The notes under the pieces are model-generated. The model was given only the letters and a program-made list of their open reading frames with translations. It did not search any database and was not told where the DNA came from. DNA of 64,000 nucleotides from assembly GCF_002303885.1 (NCBI RefSeq), contig NZ_MRCM01000013.1, positions 104,144 through 168,143 on the forward strand. Direction: 5' to 3'. The DNA comes from Flavobacterium sp. ACN2 (lineage in GTDB: Bacteria > Bacteroidota > Bacteroidia > Flavobacteriales > Flavobacteriaceae). The position numbers were made by a program, and so were the translations under genes. This document shows positions 27,501 to 34,819 of the stretch, in pieces; position 1 is the stretch's first letter; every line of letters begins with the position of its first letter.

Positions 27501-29267
27501 ACAGCGGTTTGGACACCAGTAGCAAATCAGTTTGGAGTTTCTCATACATTAACTGTTACAGCTACGGCTTCAAACGGAACAACAGATTCAAAAACATATA
27601 CTTTTACATTAAATTGTTCGGGTGCAAACTGTCCAAATTCATTGCCTGTAATCACTTGGAATTCACCATCAAATACTACGGTATACCAAAGCTCTTTCCA
27701 AGTTGTGCCAATTTCAGTTACAGCTGTCGATAGTGACGGATCAGTTTCTGGTGTTACAATTACCATAAATGGAGGCACGTTTAACATGACAGCTGGTACA
27801 AATAATACGTACACGTATAATTTTACGCCAACTGCATATCAAGATTATCCAATTGTAATTAAAGCAACCGATAATAAAGCTGCTGTAACGACATTAAACA
27901 ATACTATTAAAATTGCTACTATAAGCGGTAATAGATTTATACCGCTTCCATCTAAAATTATTTTAGGATACGCGCATTCTTGGGAAAATACTGCTGCTCC
28001 ATTTTTATATTTCTCTCAAATGGTCGGAAGTAAATTTAACGTAGTGGATTATTCTTTCGTAGAAACCGTTAATCGCGATGGTTATACACCAATATTAACA
28101 ACAAACGATGCGAGATATTTGACCAATGGTGTTTTCAATAAGCAATTGCTGAAAAACGATATAAAAGCCTTAAGAGATAGCGGAGTTCCTGTTATTGTTT
28201 CTATTGGAGGTCAAAATGGTCATGTTGTTTTAGATAATGTAACTCAGAAAAATATTTTTGTTAATGGTCTAAAAGCAATTATCGACGAGTATCAATTTGA
28301 TGGAGTTGATATTGATTTTGAAGGCGGATCGATGAATTTTAGTGCAGGAGGTTTAAGAGATATTTCTTATGCGGGTATTTCGGCTTATCCAAGATTGAAA
28401 AACGTAGTAGATGCTTTCAAAGAATTAAAAGCATACTATGGGCCTGGATTTTTATTGACTGCAGCTCCCGAAACACAATATGTACAAGGAGGATATACTA
28501 CTTACACAGATACTTTTGGTTCGTTCTTACCAATTATTCAAAACTTACGCAACGAGTTAGATTTGCTAGCGGTACAATTGTATAACACAGGAGGAGAAAA
28601 CGGATTAGATGGTCAATATTATGGTACGGCTAAGAAATCCAACATGGTTACAGCCTTAACTGATATGATCATAAAAGGGTATAACATTGCTTCAACAGGA
28701 ATGCATTTTGATGGATTGCCAGCTTCAAAAGTTCTTATTGCATTACCAGCTTGTCCGAGTGCAGCAGGTAGCGGTTATTTAACTCCAACAGAAGGAATTA
28801 ACGCTATGGATTATTTAAGAAACGGAACCAATTTCTCAGGAAGAACATACACTATGCAACCAGGCGGACCATATCCTTCTTTAAGAGGTTTAATGACTTG
28901 GTCTGTAAACTGGGATGCTTCTTCTTGCGGTAATTCATCAGAATTGTCGAAAGCATATGCAGCTTATTTTGCATCGCAAGCCACAGCAAAAACATTAGTT
29001 CTTGAAGATATTTCAGCAGAAAGCAATACGACTGTTGCCTATTTTAGAAACAATACTTTATCGGTATCTAATGAAACAGAAGACATTGCTCAGGTTGATG
29101 TATTCAATACCATAGGACAAACTGTTACAAGTTCTAGAAATATTCAAAACAACAAAGAAGTATTGCTTCATAGTCCAAGTTTTGCTAGTAGACAAATTTT
29201 TGTCGTGATCGTAACAGATAAATCTGGACATAAAAAGTCATTGAAAGTAATGAACTTTTTAAACTAA
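24531..29267 (+). CDS. chiA: Secreted chitinase ChiA with two GH18 domains and T9SS type A CTD
   Basis: A 1578-aa extracellular chitinase with a signal peptide (1-19, ending LALA). GH18 domain 1 (about 25-460) carries DGFDIDWE with Asp158, Asp160 and catalytic Glu162. A linker of Ig-like/carboxypeptidase-regulatory modules follows (about 470-965), including two near-identical 100-residue units, then an Ig-like stretch to about 1125. GH18 domain 2 (about 1140-1480) has DGVDIDFE with Asp1260, Asp1262 and Glu1264. The C-terminal about 75 residues (VDVFNTIGQTV to the end KSLKVMNFLN) form a type A T9SS sorting domain. Length and architecture match, as I recall, F. johnsoniae ChiA, secreted by T9SS and needed for chitin use. 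Two different GH18 domains suggest endo and processive action combined. A terminator follows. Confidence 0.95.
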   Translation: MKHYYRLLFLLLFPLLALAQPAHGKKVVGYYAQWSIYARDFNVPKIDGSKITHLNYSFYGTTYDPAHPENTKLKCLDTYADYEHMEGGIPWDAPVKGNFYDLMKLKEKYPHLKILISVGGWTKGQDLSPIAASPVARAALAADMANFITTYPFIDGFDIDWEYPLSGGTDGTEIVNGAPVPPQKYSPDDNKNLVLLLKAMRQAMPNKLVTIAAGNNVRNVAKQYLGPNNRAQYGMSEDISTYCDYITYFGYDFGGNWYDKTCYNAPLYASGNTNDPLYGATQSESLDELTNQYLNVIGFPANKLIMGLPFYGKKFDNVAANSTNGLFVSAPRYIVPGCTNPQNPTGTWDGSGACEKSGSIEICDLVGNPVTNSHAYLDPNTMMVTPSAASAGWVRYFDNTTKVPYLYNATRKEFISYEDKQSMDLKVQYIKSKNLAGGMIWELSQDTRGAIPNSLLNQVDASFGSVVPGTVSISGSVKNGSTLVTNVTVELRNASNVVIQTVVSQTGNFAFNNLTSGQNYSLTALKASYTFVPVSLNNVTVNQTAVVINGTQPTYTVSGTIVDGSGPVSGVTVSAVSGSTTLTAVSNASGAYSVAGLTAGLNFTVTASKSGFSYTPASTVYNAIDANKTLNFTQGVAVVTYTVSGTVLNGSTAVSGVTITAASTAGNVTATTNSTGAYSLTLASGGNYTVTAALTGQTFTPASTVYSNLNANKTLNFAQDVVTTSSKISGTVKNGTTPVSGAKVELVLPWTDNAHPWKSVLATTDAQGKYSFDNSVIDGYTTITSLKLNTWSNGEVNYYPNNLANFAVPASPTTYNFNTSSTARVALAAATNLISGTVKNGSTPVANAKVEIVLPWTDNTHNWKSVLATTDASGNYAFDDSVVAGYTQILSLKLNSWQNGEVAYYPNNLANFAVPTAPTVYNFNTQTTVVTKPVVAITAPTASAIAINLGSAINFVASVGLSATDATTISSVVFSLDGQSISATNSSGTYTAVWTPVANQFGVSHTLTVTATASNGTTDSKTYTFTLNCSGANCPNSLPVITWNSPSNTTVYQSSFQVVPISVTAVDSDGSVSGVTITINGGTFNMTAGTNNTYTYNFTPTAYQDYPIVIKATDNKAAVTTLNNTIKIATISGNRFIPLPSKIILGYAHSWENTAAPFLYFSQMVGSKFNVVDYSFVETVNRDGYTPILTTNDARYLTNGVFNKQLLKNDIKALRDSGVPVIVSIGGQNGHVVLDNVTQKNIFVNGLKAIIDEYQFDGVDIDFEGGSMNFSAGGLRDISYAGISAYPRLKNVVDAFKELKAYYGPGFLLTAAPETQYVQGGYTTYTDTFGSFLPIIQNLRNELDLLAVQLYNTGGENGLDGQYYGTAKKSNMVTALTDMIIKGYNIASTGMHFDGLPASKVLIALPACPSAAGSGYLTPTEGINAMDYLRNGTNFSGRTYTMQPGGPYPSLRGLMTWSVNWDASSCGNSSELSKAYAAYFASQATAKTLVLEDISAESNTTVAYFRNNTLSVSNETEDIAQVDVFNTIGQTVTSSRNIQNNKEVLLHSPSFASRQIFVVIVTDKSGHKKSLKVMNFLN
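26713..27318 (+). repeat. Tandem module duplication inside chiA
   Basis: Two consecutive modules, starting ISGTVKNGTTPV (about 26713) and ISGTVKNGSTPV (about 27031), share VLPWTDN, WKSVLATTDA and YYPNNLANFAVP. They are about 318 bp apart. Looser relatives of the same fold precede them. They probably act as spacers or binding modules between the two GH18 domains. Confidence 0.8.
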
Positions 29268-29408
29268 AAAAAGAATTGAAAATTTAGAAATAAAAAACGG
29301 GACGGTTAAAATTGAGTTTGGTTATTTATGTTTTAATCTATTTTATTTCTAAAAAATGCCACTTTAGGTAATTTGTTATTTGGTTTTTGCCTAAAGATGC
29401 GCATTATG

Positions 29409-29438
29409 AACCTGGTAGTTTTACTGCCAGGTTTTTTT
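29409..29438 (+). terminator. Intrinsic terminator of chiA
   Basis: Stem AACCTGGTAG / CTGCCAGGTT (10 bp, one wobble), loop TTTTA, followed by a T7 run. It is 142 nt after the chiA stop. The 3' UTR before it also holds inverted repeats (TTTAGAAATAAAA / TTTTATTTCTAAA and CTTTAGG / CCTAAAG). Confidence 0.88.
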
Positions 29439-29521
29439 ATTCATAATTATAACTTTGATAAATATGTCTTTTTCTAATATAAAAAAGACATTTTAGGTTA
29501 TATCTTCTTTCTTTGTCTGGA

Positions 29522-29529
29522 TATTTTTG
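29522..29529 (+). promoter_or_regulatory. -7 promoter element (TATTTTTG)
   Basis: TAnnTTTG match whose last bases overlap an in-frame TTG at 29527. It rules out that TTG as the start and leaves the ATG at 29545 with a leader of about 11 nt. Confidence 0.5.
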
Positions 29530-29544
29530 CAGAAATTTTTGCTT

Positions 29545-30219
29545 ATGAAATCTGCTTCTATTGTCAAATATGTATTGTTTATAATTAGTTCATCTATATT
29601 GATTGGAGCTGCATATATTTATCTTGATAAAAAAGCTTTTTCCGAAAGAGCAATTATGTCAGAAGGAACTGTAATAGGATCATCTGTATCTATATCTAGT
29701 GGTAAGGAATATTATCATCCAGTAATTACCTTTAAAACGAATAAAGAAAAAAACATCAAATTTATTGCATCTGCCAGTGGACACTCTCCCATTTATGGCG
29801 TAGGAGAAAGCGTGGAAATTATATATGATCCAGCATATCCCGAAGAAGCCATGATCAAACAGTATTTTTCAGTGACAGCAATTCCCATTTTGCTGATTTG
29901 TGTTAGCGTTCTTTCCTTTTTTACGCTTTTTATTTTTTCTTTTAGTCACAAGAAAGCAAAATATATTTTTGAAAACGGAACTCGTATTATTACACAATTT
30001 GATTCTATCAAACGAACACGAACTCATATAATAAAAGGAAGATTACTCTGTCAGATTTGTACTACTTATCGAGATCCTAATACAGATAAAGTAAGAGTTT
30101 TTAAAAGCGCTAAAATTTTAATGGATCCAACAGGTTTTATTAAAAGCAAAAACATTACAGTTATATTACATCCCGAAAATCCAAAAAAATATTTAATGGA
30201 TATTTCATTTTTAACTTAG
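29545..30219 (+). CDS. DUF3592-like membrane protein
   Basis: A 224-aa protein with two predicted transmembrane helices (about 8-28 and 110-135). They flank an extracytoplasmic beta domain of the DUF3592 type (EGTVIGSSVSISSGKEYYHPVITFKT, GVGESVEIIYDPAYPEEA). The C-terminal 85 residues may be a second similar domain on the cytoplasmic side (GRLLCQICTTYRDP, VILHPENPKKYLMD). The function of the family is unknown. It is separated from chiA by a terminator and has its own -7 box. Confidence 0.72.
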   Translation: MKSASIVKYVLFIISSSILIGAAYIYLDKKAFSERAIMSEGTVIGSSVSISSGKEYYHPVITFKTNKEKNIKFIASASGHSPIYGVGESVEIIYDPAYPEEAMIKQYFSVTAIPILLICVSVLSFFTLFIFSFSHKKAKYIFENGTRIITQFDSIKRTRTHIIKGRLLCQICTTYRDPNTDKVRVFKSAKILMDPTGFIKSKNITVILHPENPKKYLMDISFLT

Positions 30220-30255
30220 TACTTAATTTTATAATTTAAACTTTTAAAAATGTTT

Positions 30256-30263
30256 TAATTTTG
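30256..30263 (+). promoter_or_regulatory. -7 promoter element (TAATTTTG)
   Basis: TAnnTTTG match 75 nt before the ATG at 30339. The frame opens upstream at 30261, inside this element, so the signal-peptide Met at 30339 is preferred. A near-palindrome CTGATAGCTATCGG follows at 30267-30280. Confidence 0.5.
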
Positions 30264-30338
30264 CTCCTGATAGCTATCGGAATTGCGGTTAAAAAACTTT
30301 CACTATTTTTGAGACCAAATACAATTGTTTCAGAATCC

Positions 30339-31109
30339 ATGCAGAAATTCATTAGCTTAATTGCACTACTCTTTATTTTTACAATAAGTACAGCTCAAAA
30401 TAAATTCGGAAATCCAGAAGCTGATCCTTTACAAATTCAGAAAACTTACGAGCAATGGTCGGTTTATAATAAAGGAATTATGCTTTCGAGAGATTTCACT
30501 GCACTTGATTCATCTTCAAAAGAAATCTCAAAAGAAGCTTTTTTAGATCAGCTGGCAAATGGAAATTTCATTCCAGTTCGATTGAAATCAGAAGCGAATA
30601 TGTATGTTTATAAGCTATTCAAAATTCAGCCAAAAACAGATTCAAGCATAAAAGCCACCATCAATCAAATTGGTTTTGATGCTTATAAAAACTACAAAAT
30701 GGAGGGAACAGCTTTTCCAAAATTTTCATTTAAAGATTTAGACGGAAATCTGGTTAGCAACGAATCCACGAAAGGAAAAATGATTGTGATAAAATGCTGG
30801 TACATTCATTGCACGCCTTGCATTAGAGAATTTCCTCAGGTCAATAAATTGGTTGAAGAATACCAAGACAGAAAAGACATTGTTTTTATGAGTTTAGCCG
30901 AAGATTCAGCAGAGCAATTAAAAACATTTTTAGCCAGAAAACCATTGTCTTATTCTGTAATTCCAGACATGAAAGTCTATATGAATGAATCGTTGCAATT
31001 GAATTCATTCCCAACACATTTTATCATAAACAAAGAAGGAATGATTGCTAAAGTGCTTCCAAATTTTGAGAGTTTAGAAGTGGCGCTTGCTAAAGAAAGT
31101 AAGTTATAA
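30339..31109 (+). CDS. TlpA-like thioredoxin-fold periplasmic protein
   Basis: A 256-aa exported protein with a signal peptide (MQKFISLIALLFIFTISTAQ). The C-terminal half (about 125-250) is a TlpA/AhpC-TSA thioredoxin fold with active-site CTPC (Cys158, Cys161) in WYIHCTPC. It also has FPQVNKLVEEY, the conserved cis-Pro region SFPTHFIINKEG and GKMIVIKCW. It is probably a periplasmic thiol-disulfide oxidoreductase. The N-terminal 100 residues (FGNPEADPLQIQKTYEQW) are unrecognised. The frame extends upstream to 30261, but the -7 element and the signal peptide favour this start. Confidence 0.85.
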   Translation: MQKFISLIALLFIFTISTAQNKFGNPEADPLQIQKTYEQWSVYNKGIMLSRDFTALDSSSKEISKEAFLDQLANGNFIPVRLKSEANMYVYKLFKIQPKTDSSIKATINQIGFDAYKNYKMEGTAFPKFSFKDLDGNLVSNESTKGKMIVIKCWYIHCTPCIREFPQVNKLVEEYQDRKDIVFMSLAEDSAEQLKTFLARKPLSYSVIPDMKVYMNESLQLNSFPTHFIINKEGMIAKVLPNFESLEVALAKESKL

Positions 31110-31129
31110 GTTTTAATTAATCTCGCAAT

Positions 31130-31145
31130 CCCGATAGCTATCGGG
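31130..31145. repeat. Perfect 16-bp palindrome CCCGATAGCTATCGGG
   Basis: Lies 20 nt after the TlpA-like gene, with no T-run. A near copy (CTGATAGCTATCGG) occurs at 30267-30280 in the leader of the same gene, so the gene is bracketed by the two. Confidence 0.6.
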
Positions 31146-31232
31146 AGCGAAGTCGCAAAGTTTTATGGCAAAGTAACCTCATTTTGTCATTTCTGACAAG
31201 ATTGCGTGACGATTAAACAGCATTAAACAAAA

Positions 31233-31314
31233 CTCTGCGCCTTAGCGACTCTGCGAGAACCTCTCATCACCAGCATAAAAACCTTAGCACCTTAGTATCT
31301 TTGCAACTTAGAAC
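31233..31314. repeat. Degenerate octamer arrays in the leader of the ABC-F gene
   Basis: Three units at 31233-31256 (CTCTGCGC, CTTAGCGA, CTCTGCGA) and four at 31283-31314 (CTTAGCAC, CTTAGTAT, CTTTGCAA, CTTAGAAC), all with 8-bp period. The second set is the reverse complement of the CTAAG arrays at 11401 and 38216. The -33 TTTG of the next promoter lies within its third unit. Confidence 0.6.
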
Positions 31315-31331
31315 CTTTTTCACTACTTTTG
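31300..31331 (+). promoter_or_regulatory. Promoter of the ABC-F gene (-33 TTTG, -7 TACTTTTG)
   Basis: TTTG at 31300-31303, 20-nt spacer and TACTTTTG at 31324-31331. The leader to the ATG at 31357 is about 20 nt. Confidence 0.72.
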
Positions 31332-31356
31332 CACGAAATTAATTAAAAAGACATTC

Positions 31357-32976
31357 ATGTTAACAGTCAATAATTTATCAGTTCAATTTGGCAAACGAAT
31401 TTTGTTTGACGAAGTAAATACCACATTCACTCACGGAAATATTTACGGCGTTATTGGAGCCAACGGTGCTGGAAAATCTACATTTCTTAAAATTATCTCA
31501 GGTGATATGGACCCAACTTCGGGACATATTCATTTGGAGCCAGGAAAACGTATGTCGGTTTTAACGCAAAACCATAACTTGTTCGATGAGCATACTGTTT
31601 TGGAAACCGTTTTAATGGGAAATAAAGTTCTGTACGCTGTTAAAAAAGAAATGGATGAACTTTATTTAGATTACAACGATAAAAATGCTGATAGAATAGG
31701 GGAGTTACAAGTTCAGTTTGAAGAAATGAACGGATGGAATGCCGATTCTGATGCTGCAGCGATGTTATCTAACTTAGGAATCACAGAAGCAGATCATTAT
31801 ACTTTAATGTCTGATATGGAAGGAAAAATGAAAGTACGTGTGCTTTTGGCACAAGCACTTTTTGGAAATCCTGATGTACTGATTATGGATGAGCCTACCA
31901 ACGATTTGGATTTCGAGACAATCGCTTGGTTAGAAAATTTCTTAGCAAACTACGAAAACACTGTAATCGTTGTATCCCACGACCGTCACTTTTTAGATGC
32001 GGTTTGTACACATATCTCTGATATTGATTTCGGAAAAATCAATCACTACTCAGGAAACTATACGTTCTGGTACGAGTCTAGCCAATTAGCGGCAAAACAA
32101 CGCGCACAGCAAAACAAAAAAGCAGAAGAGAAGAAACAAGAGTTGGAAGAATTTATTCGTCGTTTTAGTGCAAACGTGGCGAAATCGAAACAAGCAACTT
32201 CTCGTAAAAAAATGATTTCGAAATTAAATATTTCTGAAATTAAACCTTCAAGCCGTCGTTATCCAGCGATTATCTTCGATCAGGATCGTGAGGCAGGAGA
32301 TCAAATCTTAAATGTAGAAAACTTGTCTGCTTCTGTAGACGGAGAAGTTTTGTTTAAAGATATTAACCTGAATATGGCAAAAGGCGACAAAATCGTTCTT
32401 TTCTCTAAAGATTCACGTGCAACAACTGCTTTCTACGAAATCTTAAACAACGAACAAAAAGCTGACGCTGGAACTTTCGATTGGGGAATTACAACCAACC
32501 AAGCGTATTTGCCAGCTGAAAATCACAAATATTTCGAAAACGATTTGAGTTTAGTAGACTGGTTGCGTCAGTACGCTAAAACAGAAGAAGAGCGTGATGA
32601 GGTATTTATTAGAGGTTTCTTAGGAAAAATGATTTTCTCTGGAGAAGAAGCTCTTAAAACGTCTAGAGTTTTATCTGGAGGAGAAAAAGTACGTTGTATG
32701 TTGTCTAGAATGATGATGGAGCGTGCAAACGTTTTAATGCTTGATGAGCCAACAAACCACTTAGATTTGGAGTCTATTACAGCTTTCAATAACTCATTGA
32801 AAAACTTTAAAGGTTCTGTAATTTTCACAACGCATGACCACGAGTTCGCGCAAACTGTTGGTAACAGAATCGTAGAATTGACACCAAACGGAGTTATCGA
32901 CCGTTACATGACATTTGACGAATATCTTGATGATGAAAAAATTCAGGAACAAAGAAAAAAGATGTACAATCTTTAA
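31357..32976 (+). CDS. ABC-F ribosome-associated ATPase, YbiT-like, with degenerate second ATP site
   Basis: A 539-aa soluble protein with two nucleotide-binding domains and no membrane segments, the ABC-F arrangement that acts on ribosomes. NBD1 has an intact Walker A (GANGAGKST, 34-42) and Walker B (VLIMDEPTNDLD), but its signature is LMSDMEGKMKVRV instead of LSGGxxxR, as in YbiT. NBD2 has an intact signature LSGGEKVR (about 439-446) and Walker B (VLMLDEPTNHLD), but its P-loop reads VLFSKDSRATTAF (about 346-358) with no GxxGxGKS/T. In a head-to-tail dimer one ATP site is therefore complete and the other lacks both halves. The charged linker (about 240-300) fits the P-site interaction motif. 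Confidence 0.92.
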   Translation: MLTVNNLSVQFGKRILFDEVNTTFTHGNIYGVIGANGAGKSTFLKIISGDMDPTSGHIHLEPGKRMSVLTQNHNLFDEHTVLETVLMGNKVLYAVKKEMDELYLDYNDKNADRIGELQVQFEEMNGWNADSDAAAMLSNLGITEADHYTLMSDMEGKMKVRVLLAQALFGNPDVLIMDEPTNDLDFETIAWLENFLANYENTVIVVSHDRHFLDAVCTHISDIDFGKINHYSGNYTFWYESSQLAAKQRAQQNKKAEEKKQELEEFIRRFSANVAKSKQATSRKKMISKLNISEIKPSSRRYPAIIFDQDREAGDQILNVENLSASVDGEVLFKDINLNMAKGDKIVLFSKDSRATTAFYEILNNEQKADAGTFDWGITTNQAYLPAENHKYFENDLSLVDWLRQYAKTEEERDEVFIRGFLGKMIFSGEEALKTSRVLSGGEKVRCMLSRMMMERANVLMLDEPTNHLDLESITAFNNSLKNFKGSVIFTTHDHEFAQTVGNRIVELTPNGVIDRYMTFDEYLDDEKIQEQRKKMYNL

Positions 32977-32989
32977 TTTTTGAAATTCC

Positions 32990-33083
32990 AATAAATTGTA
33001 AATTCCAATAATTGAAATTCCAAATTCCAAATTCCAAACTTTGACTTTACAACTTTGTCAAAGTTTAAAACTTTGACAAAGTT
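32990..33083. repeat. Heptamer AAATTCC array and AACTTTG inverted repeats
   Basis: Downstream of the ABC-F gene AAATTCC units repeat with 7-bp spacing (clearest at 33015-33037). A perfect 16-bp inverted repeat then follows, 33051-33066 and 33068-33083, each arm itself built as AACTTTG-n-CAAAGTT. No coding potential. Confidence 0.6.
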
Positions 33084-33094
33084 TGGCAACCATA

Positions 33095-33138
33095 AAAAAA
33101 ATCCCAAATTCCGATAAACTTGGAATTTGGGATTTTTT
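33095..33138. terminator. Bidirectional terminator
   Basis: Stem AAAAATCCCAAATTCC / GGAATTTGGGATTTTT (16 bp) with a 9-nt loop. It serves the ABC-F gene on the plus strand and the small lipoprotein gene on the minus strand. Confidence 0.85.
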
Positions 33139-33154
33139 AATTTGTTTATTACTA

Positions 33155-33328
33155 CTATTTGCTGCCGAACATTTTAGCGAAAATCCAGATAATAATCGCA
33201 ATAATAAAAATTACGATAAAAATCCCGAATCCCATTCCGGCTTTAAAAATGTCTCCAATAACTTCACAGCTTGTAAATGAAAACAGTATTACGAATACCA
33301 TTAACAATCTTAGTATTTTATTTTGCAT
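33155..33328 (-). CDS. Small lipoprotein with one transmembrane helix
   Basis: A 57-aa protein: lipoprotein signal MQNKILRLLMVFVILFSFTSC (Cys21), the short stretch EVIGDIFKAGMG, then a strongly hydrophobic helix (about 33-50) and AKMFGSK at the end. The ATG is on the complement of 33326-33328 and the stop TAG on the complement of 33155-33157. It is convergent with the ABC-F gene and shares its bidirectional terminator, which supports a real gene. I recall similar short Bacteroidota lipoproteins mislabelled as phosphatidate cytidylyltransferase; no such domain exists here. Confidence 0.75.
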   Translation of the reverse strand: MQNKILRLLMVFVILFSFTSCEVIGDIFKAGMGFGIFIVIFIIAIIIWIFAKMFGSK

Positions 33329-33406
33329 GATTCTGATATTTTAAATTGATACTTAAAATTACTTCAGGAATAGGCAAAATGTGTTATAGAATTTTTTGGA
33401 AATGTT

Positions 33407-33799
33407 TTAGGATTTGGATTTTATAATTTTTATTTCTAAAGTGACAAGCCAAATAATTACTGCTATTTCCACTAGAAAGTAAATAATTCCAAAAATAGAA
33501 ATGCTTTCATAATTGTGGATTAAAATTCCAAATGTTAGGATGCAATAAAGAATATTAGCTGTATAAATTATTTTTAAAAACGATTTCCAATTTTGCTTGA
33601 CTAAAGAATAACAACTGATTGAATAAACGAAAAATGTGCATGAAATAATTGAAAGGTATTCGAATATATCTTTAGATAAACCGAAAAAATCATTGAAATT
33701 TCTAAGAACAAAAAAGAGTAGAATAGTTGTAAGCAAAGCTCCAAAACCATCTACAAGAAATATGTTTTTAGGTTTTTTTAGAAAATTTTTAAGTATCAC
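33407..33799 (-). CDS. Hypothetical four-helix membrane protein
   Basis: A 130-aa protein with four predicted transmembrane segments (about 14-32, 44-66, 75-94, 101-124) and a Lys-rich tail (IKIIKSKS). No family was recognised. Its start lies 24 nt after the stop of the HNH protein gene on the same strand, so the two are probably co-transcribed. It might be a small membrane partner or immunity-type protein, but nothing in the sequence proves this. Confidence 0.6.
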   Translation of the reverse strand: MILKNFLKKPKNIFLVDGFGALLTTILLFFVLRNFNDFFGLSKDIFEYLSIISCTFFVYSISCYSLVKQNWKSFLKIIYTANILYCILTFGILIHNYESISIFGIIYFLVEIAVIIWLVTLEIKIIKSKS

Positions 33800-33823
33800 T
33801 GGACTATAACTTTAAGATATTTG

Positions 33824-34819
33824 CTAATACCCATATATTTTAGAAAGTTCTCTGCTAAATTCTTTTTCCCAGTATTCTGGTACTTCGAAACTAATTACTT
33901 TTGTAATTTTGTGCTGTTTCACATTTTTATTTGGAAGATTTTCAGCAAATGAAACAATTTCATCGAGGTCAACAGGAATTCTTGATAATTTTGCAATTTG
34001 TGAACCAATTAAGTCTTGAAGTAAATGAACTGCTCCCTCGTATTTTGAAGGAACATGTACGAATCTGATTCTTTCTTCAAAATTGACAATATATTCTAAG
34101 TAGTCTTTAATTAACTTAGTGACATGATGAATTTCATCTAAATCGCCTGGCTCTCCTGGTTTTCCCCAACTTTTTGTGAGTCGATCTAACAAGCCAACAG
34201 CTGGTGCTGACATTTTTCTTAATTCTGTAATTTTTTCCCCAATCCATTCGGATGCTTGATCTGATTTTATACTTTCAAATTGCCTTAAATATAATCCTTC
34301 TTTTAAATCGTCAAGTTTTCTAAAAAGAGGTTTGTTTAAAAACCTCATAAGTTCAGCTGTTAATCTGTATTCCCAACCCAAAGGTTTATCAATAATAATT
34401 CTTTTTACCAGAGGAGGGTATTCGTCAAAATCTTTAAGGATAAAAATTTGTTCTTTTAGTAGAATTTGGTCAGTATTATTTCCTAATGAGGAAGAAATAA
34501 ATTCCTCATGTTTTTCTCTCCATACAAATAAAATATTAGCCGAATATCTCAATTCATCAGAATCAATAAGTTTATGACAATTTCTACATAACCAAATCGA
34601 ATTAGTAATTTCTGACCTTGCATAATCAGTCATTTTGCTGTTAAATCTTTTAGAACCAGTTCTTGCTCCAAAAATATGAGCAGCTTCACCAATTTTTATT
34701 GATTTTTCAGGGTCTGAATTTGGACCGATTGTGTTTACTCTGCAATCTGGATTAGAACATTTATAACCAGCTCTTTTTGCTAAAGTATCAACTGTGGTTT
34801 TATTAAAATCTGGATTCAT
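33824..34819 (-). CDS. HNH endonuclease-domain protein
   Basis: A 331-aa protein. Residues about 15-100 form a treble-clef HNH nuclease domain: CSNPDC (Cys21, Cys26), GEAAHI (His48), then NSIWLCRNCHKLID (Asn73, Cys78, Cys81, His82), so zinc and catalytic ligands look intact. The remaining 230 residues are helical and unrecognised (for example WEYRLTAELMRFLNKPL, SAPAVGLLDRLTKSWG). It is divergent from pyrR and followed by a small membrane protein gene. Standalone HNH proteins with a novel C-terminal domain are often defence or mobile-element nucleases. A role in defence is a guess. Confidence 0.75.
   Translation of the reverse strand: MNPDFNKTTVDTLAKRAGYKCSNPDCRVNTIGPNSDPEKSIKIGEAAHIFGARTGSKRFNSKMTDYARSEITNSIWLCRNCHKLIDSDELRYSANILFVWREKHEEFISSSLGNNTDQILLKEQIFILKDFDEYPPLVKRIIIDKPLGWEYRLTAELMRFLNKPLFRKLDDLKEGLYLRQFESIKSDQASEWIGEKITELRKMSAPAVGLLDRLTKSWGKPGEPGDLDEIHHVTKLIKDYLEYIVNFEERIRFVHVPSKYEGAVHLLQDLIGSQIAKLSRIPVDLDEIVSFAENLPNKNVKQHKITKVISFEVPEYWEKEFSRELSKIYGY

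Noticed and set aside
33083..33344. Two plus-strand frames of 61-65 codons
   Set aside because: They run opposite the small lipoprotein gene and across the bidirectional terminator; the minus-strand gene explains the region better.
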